Of a DNA stretch of 64,000 bases, positions 1-9,831 are shown in pieces. The DNA comes from Datura wrightii (lineage: Eukaryota > Streptophyta > Magnoliopsida > Solanales > Solanaceae). The DNA is taken from assembly GCA_035772735.1 (NCBI GenBank), contig JASDFA010000010.1:92586001-92650000 (forward strand), given 5' to 3'. Each line of letters opens with the position of its first letter. The first letter of the stretch is position 1. The notes beneath the pieces were generated by a model that ran no database searches, was not told where the DNA came from, and saw only the letters and a program-made list of their open reading frames with translations. The translations under genes and the position numbers were made by a program.

Positions 1-47
1 AACACAAGACATAAACATAAACCACAACAAAACAATTGGCACCTAAC

Positions 48-90
48 TACTCCTACCACACACTTAAACCGAACACTGTCCCTAGTGTTC
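48..90 (-). other. A: post-ORF3 hairpin and polypurine-like tract
   Basis: At 71-90 two 8-base arms (GAACACTG and TAGTGTTC) flank a 4-base loop, with one G-T wobble. Next to it, at 48-67, lies a purine-rich tract on the minus strand (reading AAGTGTGTGGTAGG). The same pair of features follows ORF3 in elements B (15493-15535) and C (48182-48222), with perfect arms there. The tract resembles the polypurine tract that borders the 3' LTR in B and C, but it lies about 45 bases after the ORF3 stop rather than at the LTR. Confidence 0.7.
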
Positions 91-134
91 ACATAATTTA
101 ATATATCATAGAGGTGGGTGGTGAAACTCCCTGA

Positions 135-1355
135 TCAATCGAAGTATTCCACTTCTTCATCTGGTGTCGTTGCCTCGTCTCCCATATCCGAATCGCCCCC
201 GCTGTCCTCATCTGACTCAACATCTGAGTCATCGCGGCGTGTCTCCTCATTAGTGGGGACATCATCATCTACAGGCTCCACAAAATCTGGCCCTACTAGG
301 CATAGATCCCGGGCATTCTCGCCAAAGGGGTAATCTAACTTGAGCTGCCATAGCTCATCCTCCGTTGCAGGCCTCTCGCCTATGCGCAACTGCAGCATCT
401 GTATCCCGTACATGCGGGCCATATATTGATCATCCCGAGCATGTCGCTCGGCTAGTGTGAGAACTTGCCCGTGGGTAGTGTCAGGTGACTTGGTTTTTGT
501 GACATCCAGGGCACGCCTATCCATTTGCGGGACGTAGTCCAAGGCCTCATCCTCAATATCATGGCCCTTCAAGAACGTGGTCAGCAAACCACCGAACCCG
601 TACCTATTCCCTTGATGGAGTCGGGCTCTCTTCATGGCGGAGATGATCACCGCCCCAACATTTATCTCAAGCCCTTTCATTAGGGCATATACCAAGCACA
701 CTCGATTCGGGGTGACATCAGTCATGTACACCCCCGGGATCATGTAGGAACACACAATTTTTAGCAAAATCCTGGATTCCCTGTTCATTTGAGAGTAGGG
801 CAGTGTCTGATGGTAGCCCCTCTCCTTGTGCCTGCTCAACCGTGCTATCGAACGGGCTCCACACAGAGTGCATCTGATATCCGCATAAGGTGGATTTATG
901 TTGAGCTGCTGGAGTTGATGGGTGTCTGTGTCCCGCGCCTCCAATATAGCATTCAGATGATGGGGCTCAAACGTTATAACCTGCTCTCTTATTTTGATGG
1001 TGTAACTGCGGAGGGTCGGGTTCCAGTTGGCATAGAACTCCCGAATTAGATGGATATTGCACTCCTTGGGCTCATCGAAGATGAAGTTCAGCCCGGCAGT
1101 GTCAATTCGGTGTATGATTCTGGGGAATTCCTGTGCTAGCGGCTCCGTTGAAATGTGCTCCTATAGGAAGTATTTGGTCTCTTTGTGTTTTGCATACCAT
1201 TTCTTCCCTTGATCCGTCACCCATCGGGTTCCGTATTGTCGGCGTTGGCCTCACGGAACCACTGGTGCTGCTGGAACTGCTGTTCCCAATTGAATCCTTT
1301 TTCTGCCGGCGCCCGATGTAGATATGCTCTTTCCCTTGTCTTGCCTGCCTAACAT
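135..1355 (-). pseudogene. A: ORF3 (putative plant transposon protein domain), two nonsense codons
   Basis: The frame starts at an ATG at 1355, six bases after a conserved splice acceptor, and ends at 135. It aligns along its whole length with the intact ORF3 of B. It has a basic N-terminus, a conserved core with REFYANW and ERHARDDQYMARM, and a very acidic tail ending EEVEYFD. Two in-frame stops interrupt it: TGA at 1253-1251 (at the position of Arg in VPRGQ, probably CGA to TGA) and TAG at 1163-1161 (at the Glu of FPEEH). From 1160 to 135 the frame is open. The core resembles what plant annotations call a putative plant transposon protein domain; its function is unknown. There is no signal peptide or membrane segment to support an envelope role. 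Confidence 0.85.
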
Positions 1356-1360
1356 TGTTC

Positions 1361-1987
1361 CTGTACCATCGAACAGACAATCCCAATGTTATTCAAGTCA
1401 AACATAGCTTCAACTAAGGTTGGGTTGAGTTAGGCCACCCAACACTTAGTCTTTAGCCACAATTAAAATAATTCGGCAAGACAATCATGCTTTCCCAATT
1501 CTTATCAATCAAATTGCTTAGTGCATTCAGATAAGTCGATGGAATAATTACTATGTACCACTCAGACTTTGTACAATGACTAACAATATCACCATCGATT
1601 CCATTACATCACATAGCACTTAGCAAAAATTTTTGTTCTCAACAACCTATGCAATTCACCCATTTCATTTTTCCAACAATTCCCTTGTCTACTTAGCATA
1701 TTCATCTATATTCACAACATCATTCACATAACCCAACATGCACAACCCAAATTTTTTCACATTTTCAACCAAATTTAGTTTCTTCCTATTCAAATTCTAA
1801 CCCTAGCTACCAATTTCGCAAAACTCAATCAAACATGCATTCATCGAGTTCATATACTCACAACGAAACTATGAACATCAATCAATCATAACTTAAATGA
1901 ATTCATGCTTAGGGCAAGGTTTACTTGCCTCACATGCTCAAAAATTGACAATTCAAGCAAAAATTGAGGTTAAGTTCAAGAACATAC
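1361..1987 (-). other. A: conserved putative intron before ORF3
   Basis: On the minus strand AAAG|GTATGT (donor at 1987) and TACAG|G (acceptor at 1361) bound 627 bases, and ORF3's ATG begins six bases after the acceptor. B (17510-16806) and C (46164-46908) have the same donor hexamer, an ACAG|G acceptor and the same six-base spacing. The interior is AT-rich and has no coding potential. Conservation of both sites in three diverged elements supports a real intron; no transcript has been seen. Confidence 0.65.
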
Positions 1988-2137
1988 CTTTAATCTGATG
2001 AAATCAAAGAAAAGTTGAAGAAAACTTGTGCCTAGGTCCGTGTCACGTTGGGGGAGGAGGGAATTTGGGGTGTTGGTCACGGAGGGAGTGGAAAATGGGA
2101 AAAAATGAGGGGATTTCGGGGTTAAAAGGGTGTTTTT

Positions 2138-2345
2138 CACGCGGGTTACCCGGTGACCCGGTGTGACCCGACGCGAATTACACCTCAACGTGTCATGGAG
2201 AGTAACTCGGAGCACCCCCTCCGTGACACGGAGCCATCGCACCCCTGTTCTGGAATTTTTTAAAAAATTCTGGAATAGGCATCAACGTGTCACGGAGGGT
2301 AACGCGGAGGCCCTCCTCCGTGAGACGGAGCCAACGCATAGGCTC
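2138..2345 (-). promoter_or_regulatory. A: U3-like palindrome module between pol and ORF3
   Basis: Two copies of a GC-rich unit contain CTCCGTGACACGGAG (2219-2233) and CTCCGTGAGACGGAG (2316-2330). These match the palindromes upstream of the TATA box in Athila LTRs of this window. A perfect 18-base palindrome GAATTTTTTAAAAAATTC (2253-2270) lies between the copies. On the ORF3 side are GGGT-ACCCG palindromes (2139-2174). The placement upstream of the ORF3 intron suggests a duplicated promoter region, which is an inference. Confidence 0.6.
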
Positions 2346-2554
2346 ACTGTAATGCCACTTTTTTATTTTTCTCACCTCGATTTTTCTCCTTTGCGATTCT
2401 TTGCATTTTTGCCCTCCGTTCCACCTGAAAATCATCTCACAACAAGAAATTGGTTAGAATTCATAGGTTTCAATGCAAACACAATTTTTTATTTTTTCTT
2501 TTTTTTTCTTTTTTTTTCTTTTCAACTAATTCTACTCATCTAGTACAACAATTT

Positions 2555-2572
2555 CACGGGTTGCCTCCCGTG
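2555..2572 (-). other. A: CACGGG-AGGCAA-CCCGTG hairpin after pol
   Basis: Perfect six-base arms enclose a six-base loop about 40 bases downstream of the pol stop codon. The same 18-mer, in the context GGCGNTGCACGGG, is at 18012-18029 in B and 45589-45606 in C. A T-rich tract (about 2486-2522 on the plus strand) follows it. It is a conserved RNA or DNA structure of unknown role. Confidence 0.75.
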
Positions 2573-2612
2573 CATCGCCTGATTTACCGTCGCGGCTCGA
2601 TGTCATTGACAC

Positions 2613-5003
2613 TCAATCATCCTCTAGAGTGATGGACGTCTTCTCTCGAATAACATCCTCACCCCAGTAATGCTTACAACATTGCCCATTAACCAAGAAC
2701 GTGGCACTTCGATCTTCTTGCCACAACTCCACTGCCCCGTGTTGGGTCATTCTCACTACCTCAAATGGCCCCAACCATTTGGATCGCAATTTTCCTGGGA
2801 ACAACTTCAATCTTGAATTGAAAAGCAACACTTTCTGCCTCAGCTCAAAAATATGATGCACCATATGCTTATTGTGCCACCTCTTTGTTTTCTCTTTGTA
2901 ACACTTGGCACTTTCATAAGCATGCCAACGAAACTCATCAAATTCGCTGAGTTGCCTCAGCCTCTTCTTGCCCGCTAGCTCTAGGTCCATATTCAATTTC
3001 CTCATGGCCCAGAAAGCTCTGTGTTCTAGCTCCACCAGCAGATGACACGCTTTTCCATAGACTAATCGGTATGGAGAAGTCCCAATTGGTGTCTTGTAAG
3101 CAGTTCTATAAGCCCACAATGCATCGTCGAATTTGTTTGACCAATCACTACGTTGTGGATTCACTGTTTTCTGGAGAATCTGCTTCACTTCTCTATTCGA
3201 CACCTCCACTTGCCCACTAGTTTGGGGATGATATGTTGTTGCCACGTTGTGGCACACCCCACACTTAGCTAGCAACTTCTTGAAACTTGCATTGACAAAA
3301 TGAGCCCCTCCATCACTGATAATGGCTCGGGGTGTCCCGAACCTAGTTAAAACATGCTTTTTCACAAATTTTGTTACCACCTTGTTGTCATTCCTGGGGC
3401 AAGCTATTGCTTCAACCCACTTTGATACATAATCAACGGCCACGAAGATGTAACGATTACCAAATGATGGTGGGAACGGGCCCATGAAATCAATACCCCA
3501 TACATCAAAGATCTCTACTTCTAGTATATGCTGCAGTGGCATCTCTTGCCTCATACCAATTGTGCCTGTCCTTTGACATCTATCACACATTTTGACGTAT
3601 GCCATAGAGTCTCTAAATAGTGTAGGCCAAAAGAAACCTGACTGTTGCACCTTGTGCGCTGTCCGCTCGCCTCCGTGGTGCCCTCCATACAATGAAGAGT
3701 GACAACTTCTCAAAACTTCTGCAATCTGGCTCTCCGGGATGCATTTTCTCGTAACCTGATTCGGTCCCTGTTTAAATAAGTACGGCTCATCCGAAATAAA
3801 ATACCGACAATCATGCCTCAATTTTTTTCTCTGCTGAGCCGTAGCCTCCGGTGAATAGACTCCACTCACTAGAAAATTCACTATGTCTGCATACCAAGGG
3901 ATCTCAGCTTCCCCTATTGCCAAGAGCTGCTCATCCAGGAACTCCTTTTTGATGCTGTCACCTTCCTTCACATGCGACCGACTTTCTAATCGCAATAGGT
4001 GATCTGCCACTTGATTCTCGCTCCCCTTTCTGTCCCTAATCTCTAGGAAAAACTCTTGCAACAACAAGATCCATCTAATCAGCCTGGGCTTTGCATCCTT
4101 CTTGTTAAACAGATACCGAATCGCTGCATGATTGGTATACACCACCACTCTAGAACCTACCAAATAGGACCTGAATTTATCAAACGCAAACACCAACGCT
4201 AGCATCTCCTTTTCTGTAACTGTATAATTAACTTGGGCAGCGTCCAGTGTTTTGCTTGCATAATGAATAAAATGAAAAATTCTATTCCTCCGCTGCCCCA
4301 ATACAGCTCCCACAGCCACATCGCTTGCATCACACATCAGTTCAAACGGTTGTTCCCAATCCGGAGAAATAAGGATAGATGCTTCTATCAATTTCTGCTT
4401 CAACTCCTCGAATTCTTTGACAGACTCATCATCAAACTCGAACTTCACCTCTTTTTCTAGCAACCTGCATATTGATCCAGAAATTTTGGAGAAGTTCTTG
4501 ATGAACCGTCTGTAGAACCCTGCATGCCCGAGAAAACTACGAACACCCTTCACTGACACAGGTGGTGGTATCTTTTCAATAACTTCGATCTTAGCACGAT
4601 CGACCTCTAACCCCTTGCAAGACACTTTATGGCCCGGGACGATACCCTCCTTAACTAAGAAATGACATTTCTCCCAGTTGAGTACAAGGTTGGATTCTTC
4701 ACAGCGACCTAGCACCCTGTCAATATTCTGCAAACAAGTAGCAAATGAATTACCGAAAACAGAAAAATCATCCATAAATACCTCTACGAAATCTTCCACC
4801 ATGTTGTGAAAGATAGCTATCATGCATCTCTTGAATATGGCGGGTGCATTGCATAAGCCAAATGGCATCTGCCTAAAAGCATATGTCCCATAAGGACATG
4901 TGAAAGTAGTCTTCTCCTGGTCCTCCGGTGCTATGGCTATTTGGTTATAGCCAGAGTACCCATCAAGGAAACAATAATATTCTTGTCCAGCCAATCTGTC
5001 CAA
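2613..5003 (-). CDS. A: Athila pol, RT (C-terminal part), RNase H and integrase, 796 residues open
   Basis: This is the largest open frame in the window. It begins inside the RT palm: the start at 5003 is only the first Met after a frameshift, because the RT N-terminus lies at 5053-5811. RT motifs include FLDGYSGYN (12-20) and the catalytic FMDD (76-79). RNase H keeps D225 and E265, but the third acidic residue is Asn291 in YTNH, where C has TDH. Integrase has an HHCC finger (C473, C476) and an apparently complete DDE triad: D505 in VWGIDF, D564 in IISDGG and E600 in GQVEVSN. A GPF-type C-terminal motif is near KWLGPF. The frame ends about 40 bases before the conserved hairpin. Confidence 0.92.
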   Translation of the reverse strand: MDRLAGQEYYCFLDGYSGYNQIAIAPEDQEKTTFTCPYGTYAFRQMPFGLCNAPAIFKRCMIAIFHNMVEDFVEVFMDDFSVFGNSFATCLQNIDRVLGRCEESNLVLNWEKCHFLVKEGIVPGHKVSCKGLEVDRAKIEVIEKIPPPVSVKGVRSFLGHAGFYRRFIKNFSKISGSICRLLEKEVKFEFDDESVKEFEELKQKLIEASILISPDWEQPFELMCDASDVAVGAVLGQRRNRIFHFIHYASKTLDAAQVNYTVTEKEMLALVFAFDKFRSYLVGSRVVVYTNHAAIRYLFNKKDAKPRLIRWILLLQEFFLEIRDRKGSENQVADHLLRLESRSHVKEGDSIKKEFLDEQLLAIGEAEIPWYADIVNFLVSGVYSPEATAQQRKKLRHDCRYFISDEPYLFKQGPNQVTRKCIPESQIAEVLRSCHSSLYGGHHGGERTAHKVQQSGFFWPTLFRDSMAYVKMCDRCQRTGTIGMRQEMPLQHILEVEIFDVWGIDFMGPFPPSFGNRYIFVAVDYVSKWVEAIACPRNDNKVVTKFVKKHVLTRFGTPRAIISDGGAHFVNASFKKLLAKCGVCHNVATTYHPQTSGQVEVSNREVKQILQKTVNPQRSDWSNKFDDALWAYRTAYKTPIGTSPYRLVYGKACHLLVELEHRAFWAMRKLNMDLELAGKKRLRQLSEFDEFRWHAYESAKCYKEKTKRWHNKHMVHHIFELRQKVLLFNSRLKLFPGKLRSKWLGPFEVVRMTQHGAVELWQEDRSATFLVNGQCCKHYWGEDVIREKTSITLEDD

Positions 5004-6198
5004 TATTTGATCAATGAACGGGATAGGATAGTGATCTTTCCTTATGGCTTCATTACTTTCTGTAGTCCATGCAAATCCGCCAGCCTGTGATGGTGTGAGT
5101 AGGGATCATCTCATTTTTCTCATTGGTGACCACGGTCATCCCTCCTTTCTTTGGGACACACTGAACGGGGCTAACCCATTCGCTGTCCAAAATAGGATAG
5201 ATCACACCTGCATCAAGCCACTTAATTACTTCCTTTCTAGCCACATCCTTCATCATCGGATTCAACCTCCGCTGAGGATGTGCAGTCGGCTTTGCTCCTG
5301 TCTCTATGAAAAATCTGTGTGTGCAAAAAGCTGGATTGATACCCCGAATATCTAACATCTGCCAGCCCATTGCTTTCTTCCTTCTTTTAAGGACCACCAA
5401 TGCTTCCTTTACCTGTGCCTCCGTTAATTTGGCAGAGATGATGACTGGTAAAGTGTCATCTTCCCTCAGAAAGACATATTTTAAATGGGGAGGCAATGTT
5501 TTCAACTCTAGCTTTGGTGCTTCCTTAATAGATGGTTTCGGCAAGGGTTCCAGGGACCTCATTAAAGGCTGAAAGTCATGCTTCCTCAGATACCATTGTG
5601 GTTCATTCAACATTTGCACAATCTCATAAGTATCTTTATATCCGAAATGATCGGAGCTCACCAATGCTCTTCCCAATGGATCTTGAGATTCAACAATCTG
5701 AAGAATTTCTGCTTGATTTAGCACATTGATTGCTGAAAGCTCCTCATGTATGGACGGAAGCTTCATAGCCTTATATACATCAAATACATCCACTTTGTCA
5801 TGCGCCCGCATGGTTAGCTACCCTGCAGCTACATCAATCAAAGCTCTCCCGGTTGCCAAGAAAGGACGTCCCAAAATAAATGGGACTTCCGCATCCGGCT
5901 CAAAATCCAGAACAATGAAATGTACCGGGAAGATAAGGGATCCCACTTGCACCAACACGTCCTCCACAATGCCATCTGGTGTGGCTAAAGAACGGTCCGC
6001 TAACTGAAAGATCACCGCAGTTGGTCTAGGACTGCCTAGCCCCAACTTCTTGAACATCGATGTCGGCATCAAGTTAATACTTGCTCTCGAATCGCTTATC
6101 CGCGAGCTCGGATACTTTGCCCAATTGTGAATTGAATTGTAAAGCTCCCAGGGTCCTTGAGCTTTGTTGGCAACCTGTTCTATATCAAGGAAGTGCAC
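5004..6198 (-). pseudogene. A: protease and N-terminal RT, interrupted
   Basis: The open stretch 6198-5821 holds the retroviral aspartic protease with DSRASINLMP, where B and C read DLGASINLMP, and the flap/C-terminal motif ILGRPFLATG. The Gly-to-Arg change next to the catalytic Asp probably inactivates it. A TAG (5820-5818) sits where B has Gln, and the same frame then continues as 252 residues (5811-5053) covering the linker and RT fingers up to ICMDYRK. A loss of about two bases near 5052 shifts the frame relative to the 796-residue pol ORF. This is one polyprotein broken by one amber codon and one frameshift. Confidence 0.85.
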
Positions 6199-6476
6199 TC
6201 CTCAGTAAGCGCCACCGTAGCATACTCCGTCAATCTGCTTTTGTTAACTACGATGTCCTTGATATACTTTGCATGTTTAGGCACTCCCTGCAAAACATCA
6301 ACAAAAGGTAAATTAATGTGTACCTGTTTAAGCACCTCCATGAACTTTTTGAAACAAGCTTCCTCCTTGTGTTTCTTTAATCTCTAAGGGAACGGGGGTG
6401 GTGGTCTTTTTGCTTCAGCTGCCTTCTCCTCCCCCCTCTCATCATCATGTTCCCTATCTTTCTCCACTGCTCCTGA

Positions 6477-7984
6477 CTACTTAGGTGGTCTTTCTAGTTC
6501 CACCTCCTTGAGTTGTAAACCACTCCTTGTGGTCACTGCATTTACTTGCTTGGGATTCGGGTCAGTGTCACTCGGTAGTCCTCCTCTTGGCTTGGTGTTT
6601 TGAGCTCCAGCTAGTTGTCCAAATTGGTACTCCAACGCCTTTATAGCTAACTGATTGTTCTTTACATCTGCTGCCAATTTCAAAAAATCAGCCTGCAATT
6701 GAGCTTAGTTAGCTATTATTGTTTTAATCGTTTCCTCAATGTCGGTGGGTGGTGAGGAGGTGCATTGTTTCCTCCATATTGAGTCTGATAGTTCTGCTGC
6801 CCTCCTTGATTTCTCTGCGCACCCTGATTCGAACTCTGCCCTTGATGGCTGTTATTACCCCAAGAGAAATTCGAATGATTTCTCCAATTCGAGTTGTAGT
6901 TGTTGCCATACTGTTGGTGATTATTTCTCTATACATTCCCCACAAAGTTCACTGAATCTGGATTTGCACCACAACACTCAGCTGAATGTTCATTACTACC
7001 GCATACTTCACACCAAATCTGCTGCACTACATTAACTGGGGTTTGAGGTTGATTCAAGTTCATATTGATGAAGTGGGTGTTGAGTTGATTTTGCAACGTA
7101 GCTATCTGTGCAGCGATAGCTATAAAACCATCCACTTCCAAAACTCCTGCCGCTTTCCTTGTTCCTCCTCTAGAAGAGTTCGCATTCCACTCTGGATTTC
7201 CCTGTGAAATACGATTTAACAAAGTATACAGCTTCTCATAAGTCTTTTATAATGCTTGTCCCCCAGTTGCTGAGTCTAGAAAATTTTTTGTGTAGGGTTC
7301 CAAACCCTCTATGAAAGTATGCAGCAGCACATCATTGGACTGGTGATGCTGAGGACAATCCCTTAGCAATGATTTGAACCTTTCCCAATCTTGATACAGA
7401 TTCTCCCCCTCTCTTTGTTTAAAACTTTGAATCTGACTTCTAAGTCTTGCTATTTTCTCGGATGGAAAGAACCGTATGAAAAATTTTCTTGCAAGATCAT
7501 CCCAGGTGGTGATAGAGTTAGGTTGCTCAGCTTTCAACCACCTCTTTGCTTATCCCAATAATGAAAATGGGAATAATGTAAGCCTTCCATAATCGGATGA
7601 TACTCCAGTGGGGATGTAAGTGTCGCTTATCTCCAAAAAGTTTTGGAGATGTTGTTGTGGATCTTCGTGAGGGATACCTGTGAATTGCCCGCTGGTGTGC
7701 AGCAGTTTCACCATGTTCTGTTTCATCTCAAACCTCCCTCTTGGCTCAGGTTTGCGAATACTTGATGTAACATTGTTAGCATGTGGGATTGCCACTTTGC
7801 GAACCGATTTAGCTGCCATTTCTTCGGGCACTAACACTGCCCTTACAAGTGGTGGATTCTTTTGTTGCTCCAGGATTGTCTGTCTGAGCAACTGCAGCTT
7901 CTTCTCTAGAGCTTCTCTTCTTTAACGATGGAATTGTCTTTCCAGCTCTATGTATGAATCCACCAGCTCCTTGTCTCTTTCCAG
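6477..7984 (-). pseudogene. A: Athila gag, fragmented
   Basis: Open pieces at 7891-7550, 7537-7247, 7222-6929 and 6698-6477 together match the gag of B from the RKPEPRGRFE block through the capsid region (SFKQREGENLYQDWERF) to a CX2CX4HX3C knuckle (CEVCGSNEHSAEC). Stops and small indels separate the pieces. The frame opens at 7984 with a CTG right after an in-frame TGA (TGA ACA CTG GAA); there is no ATG in the first 30 codons. An early TAA lies near 7924. The CTG position is shared with B. Confidence 0.85.
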
Positions 7985-8092
7985 TGTTCAACAGAATTCA
8001 ATATCTGCAAAAGACAGACTAAGATCAAGTTGTCAGCACATATATAGAAATTGTAAACTAACACTAAGAAAACAATTTTACCAATTGCCAGT

Positions 8093-8109
8093 CCCCAGCA
8101 ACGGCGCCA
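8093..8109 (-). other. A: primer binding site (tRNA-Asp type)
   Basis: On the minus strand TGGCGCCGTTGCTGGGG lies six bases inside the 5' LTR. It matches the PBS of B (20584-20600) except for one C to T change. Athila elements are known to prime from tRNA-Asp, and the sequence agrees with that type. The 77-base stretch from GTAAAATT (8081) to TTTTGCAG (8005) just downstream looks like a possible small leader intron. Confidence 0.85.
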
Positions 8110-8115
8110 AAAACT

Positions 8116-9826
8116 TGTTTGGTGCTTCGGCAACTACACGCAAGTGCACGTGGTCGAACAAGTAGTAAAATGGCTTAAGTAAGCCAAGTATCGATCCCAA
8201 TGGGACTGAACTAAGGTAATAATCAACTTAAGTGTTAATGAACTCTAACTTTAACAATGCAGACAACAATTTAAAGAGGATTTTGAGAGTTTAGTTTCCC
8301 AATTTATACGAATCTAAGACAAAATTATAAAGTGAGTATGAACTATAGTAATAAGCATGCTGAGTCTAAAACGAACATGCAGGAAATTAATTTATCGATA
8401 CAATTCAGTTAATCTTTCCTTTGGTTGCTAGTCAAGAATTATTTCCTATGGATTGAAACTTTCGTATCCTACCCAACTTAAGAATCATGAACCTTAAATC
8501 TACATTTCTGTGATAAAAGAATTTCATGTTCTAGCGATACAAAACTGATTCCTTAATTGACTAATACGACTTTCAGATATATTTCTATTCTAAATGTAAA
8601 TCAATTCTCAATTTTCCCAAACTAAGAAGAGATCATATCCTACCAATTCACAACTTTCCAATTTCTTTTCTTTTCAAAATCAAAATTGGATTTTTTAGAT
8701 ATACATTAACATTGGTCAAACATTAGTGCAGTAAGAACAAGAATTGTTAAAACAACCATTGAAGAAAAGATGAAAACTAAATTGATCAACAATTACATTC
8801 CACTACAATTGTTCTTAACCTCAGCAAGAAGTGAATTTAACCACTCATTTGTGGATTAAACATCATCAAATGAGTATAAATCATACAAACAATTGAGATA
8901 AAAGAGAAAGAGATAGAGAAGAACCCTAGGATTTTCGTCCCCTCAACTACCTGTAACCCACGTTCTTGCTCAATCAAGTCAGAATAATTAAAAATAAACC
9001 TAAATGTGCTATTTATACTAGTCAGAATTTTTCCCGGAACAACAAGCAATGTGGCACGGAGTGTATCACGGAGCACTCACTCCGTGCCACGGTGCAAACG
9101 CGGACCCTCACTGGAACCAGGTTCCTCAGCAACTTCTCCTTGGCGTGCCACGACTTACAACACGGAGCTAGACCAACGTGCCACGACGCAGTCGCGAACC
9201 TTTACTGGAAGTTGATGTCCCAGGTTAATATCCCCAACGTGCCACGGCTTGTATTGCGTGGCATTGCCTCCATGTCACGGAGGCAACGCGGATCTTCACT
9301 GGAATTGCCAAACAAAATCATCTGAGGCAGAATGCCTCTGCGATGGCAGTGTGACACGGCTCCATCGCGGAGCCAGACCAACGTGCCACGGCGCAGTCGC
9401 GAACCTTTACTGGAAGTTGATGTCCCAGGTCAATGTCCCCAACGTGCCACGGCTTGTACCGCGTGGCATTGCCTCCGTGTCACGGAGGCAACGCGGACCT
9501 TCACTGGAATTGGCCAAACTATATCCTCCAAGGCAGAATGCCTCCACGATGGCAGAGTGACACGGCTCCATCGCGGAGCCCTTATTTTTTCTGCTCTTCG
9601 TTGACCTTTTCCACTGCTCGCTTCCAAGTCCATTACCGATTTTTACCAACATGTATCTTAGCTTCCTATAATTACATTTTACCTGCAAAAAAACAGTAAT
9701 CATGTTGGTTAGTATAAATTCACATTTTAACTACAAATCATATGAGAATGCACACATAACGATAGATAAACAAGACGAAATGAAGCATTTGAGCATCACT
9801 TGGGCATATAATTTTGCTCAAGATCA
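8116..9826 (-). repeat. A: 5' LTR, 1711 bp
   Basis: The termini are TG/CA type: position 8116 begins TGTTTGGTGC, six bases from the PBS, and 9820-9826 reads AAGATCA. A TATA box (TATAAATAG on the minus strand) lies at 9017-9009. Upstream of it, 9040-9580, is the GC-rich palindrome module with CTCCGTGCCACGG motifs, in which about 205 bp are tandemly duplicated (9166-9370 and 9371-9580). The AACCTCAGCAAGAAG block near 8817 is shared with the B and C LTRs. It is longer than the B and C LTRs mainly because of the duplication. Confidence 0.9.
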
Positions 9827-9831
9827 CAACC

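Larger units (their letters stand above)
1..9826 (-). mobile_element. Element A: Athila-type Ty3/gypsy retrotransposon, 3' LTR outside window
   Basis: Reading on the minus strand, the order is 5' LTR (9826 to 8116), a tRNA-Asp-like primer binding site, gag, protease, RT, RNase H, integrase, a non-coding spacer and ORF3. This order and the FLDGYSGYNQI reverse transcriptase motif are typical of the Athila lineage. The element ends at 9826 with CA/TG-type LTR termini. The next five bases (CAACC, 9827-9831) would be its target duplication, but the other end is not visible. It lies inside the 5' LTR of chromovirus E. The large pol frame is open, while gag, protease and ORF3 carry stops and frameshifts, so it is not autonomous as read. 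Confidence 0.93.

Noticed and set aside
118..333. Ser-rich open frame on the plus strand; a similar one at 15530-15778 and its mirror at 47936-48187
   Set aside because: These are antisense shadows of the acidic ORF3 tail, where Asp/Glu codons read as Ser on the other strand.
135..1355. Calling ORF3 an envelope gene because of its position in an Athila element
   Set aside because: No signal peptide, membrane span or glycoprotein-like features are visible in A or B; only the position is env-like.
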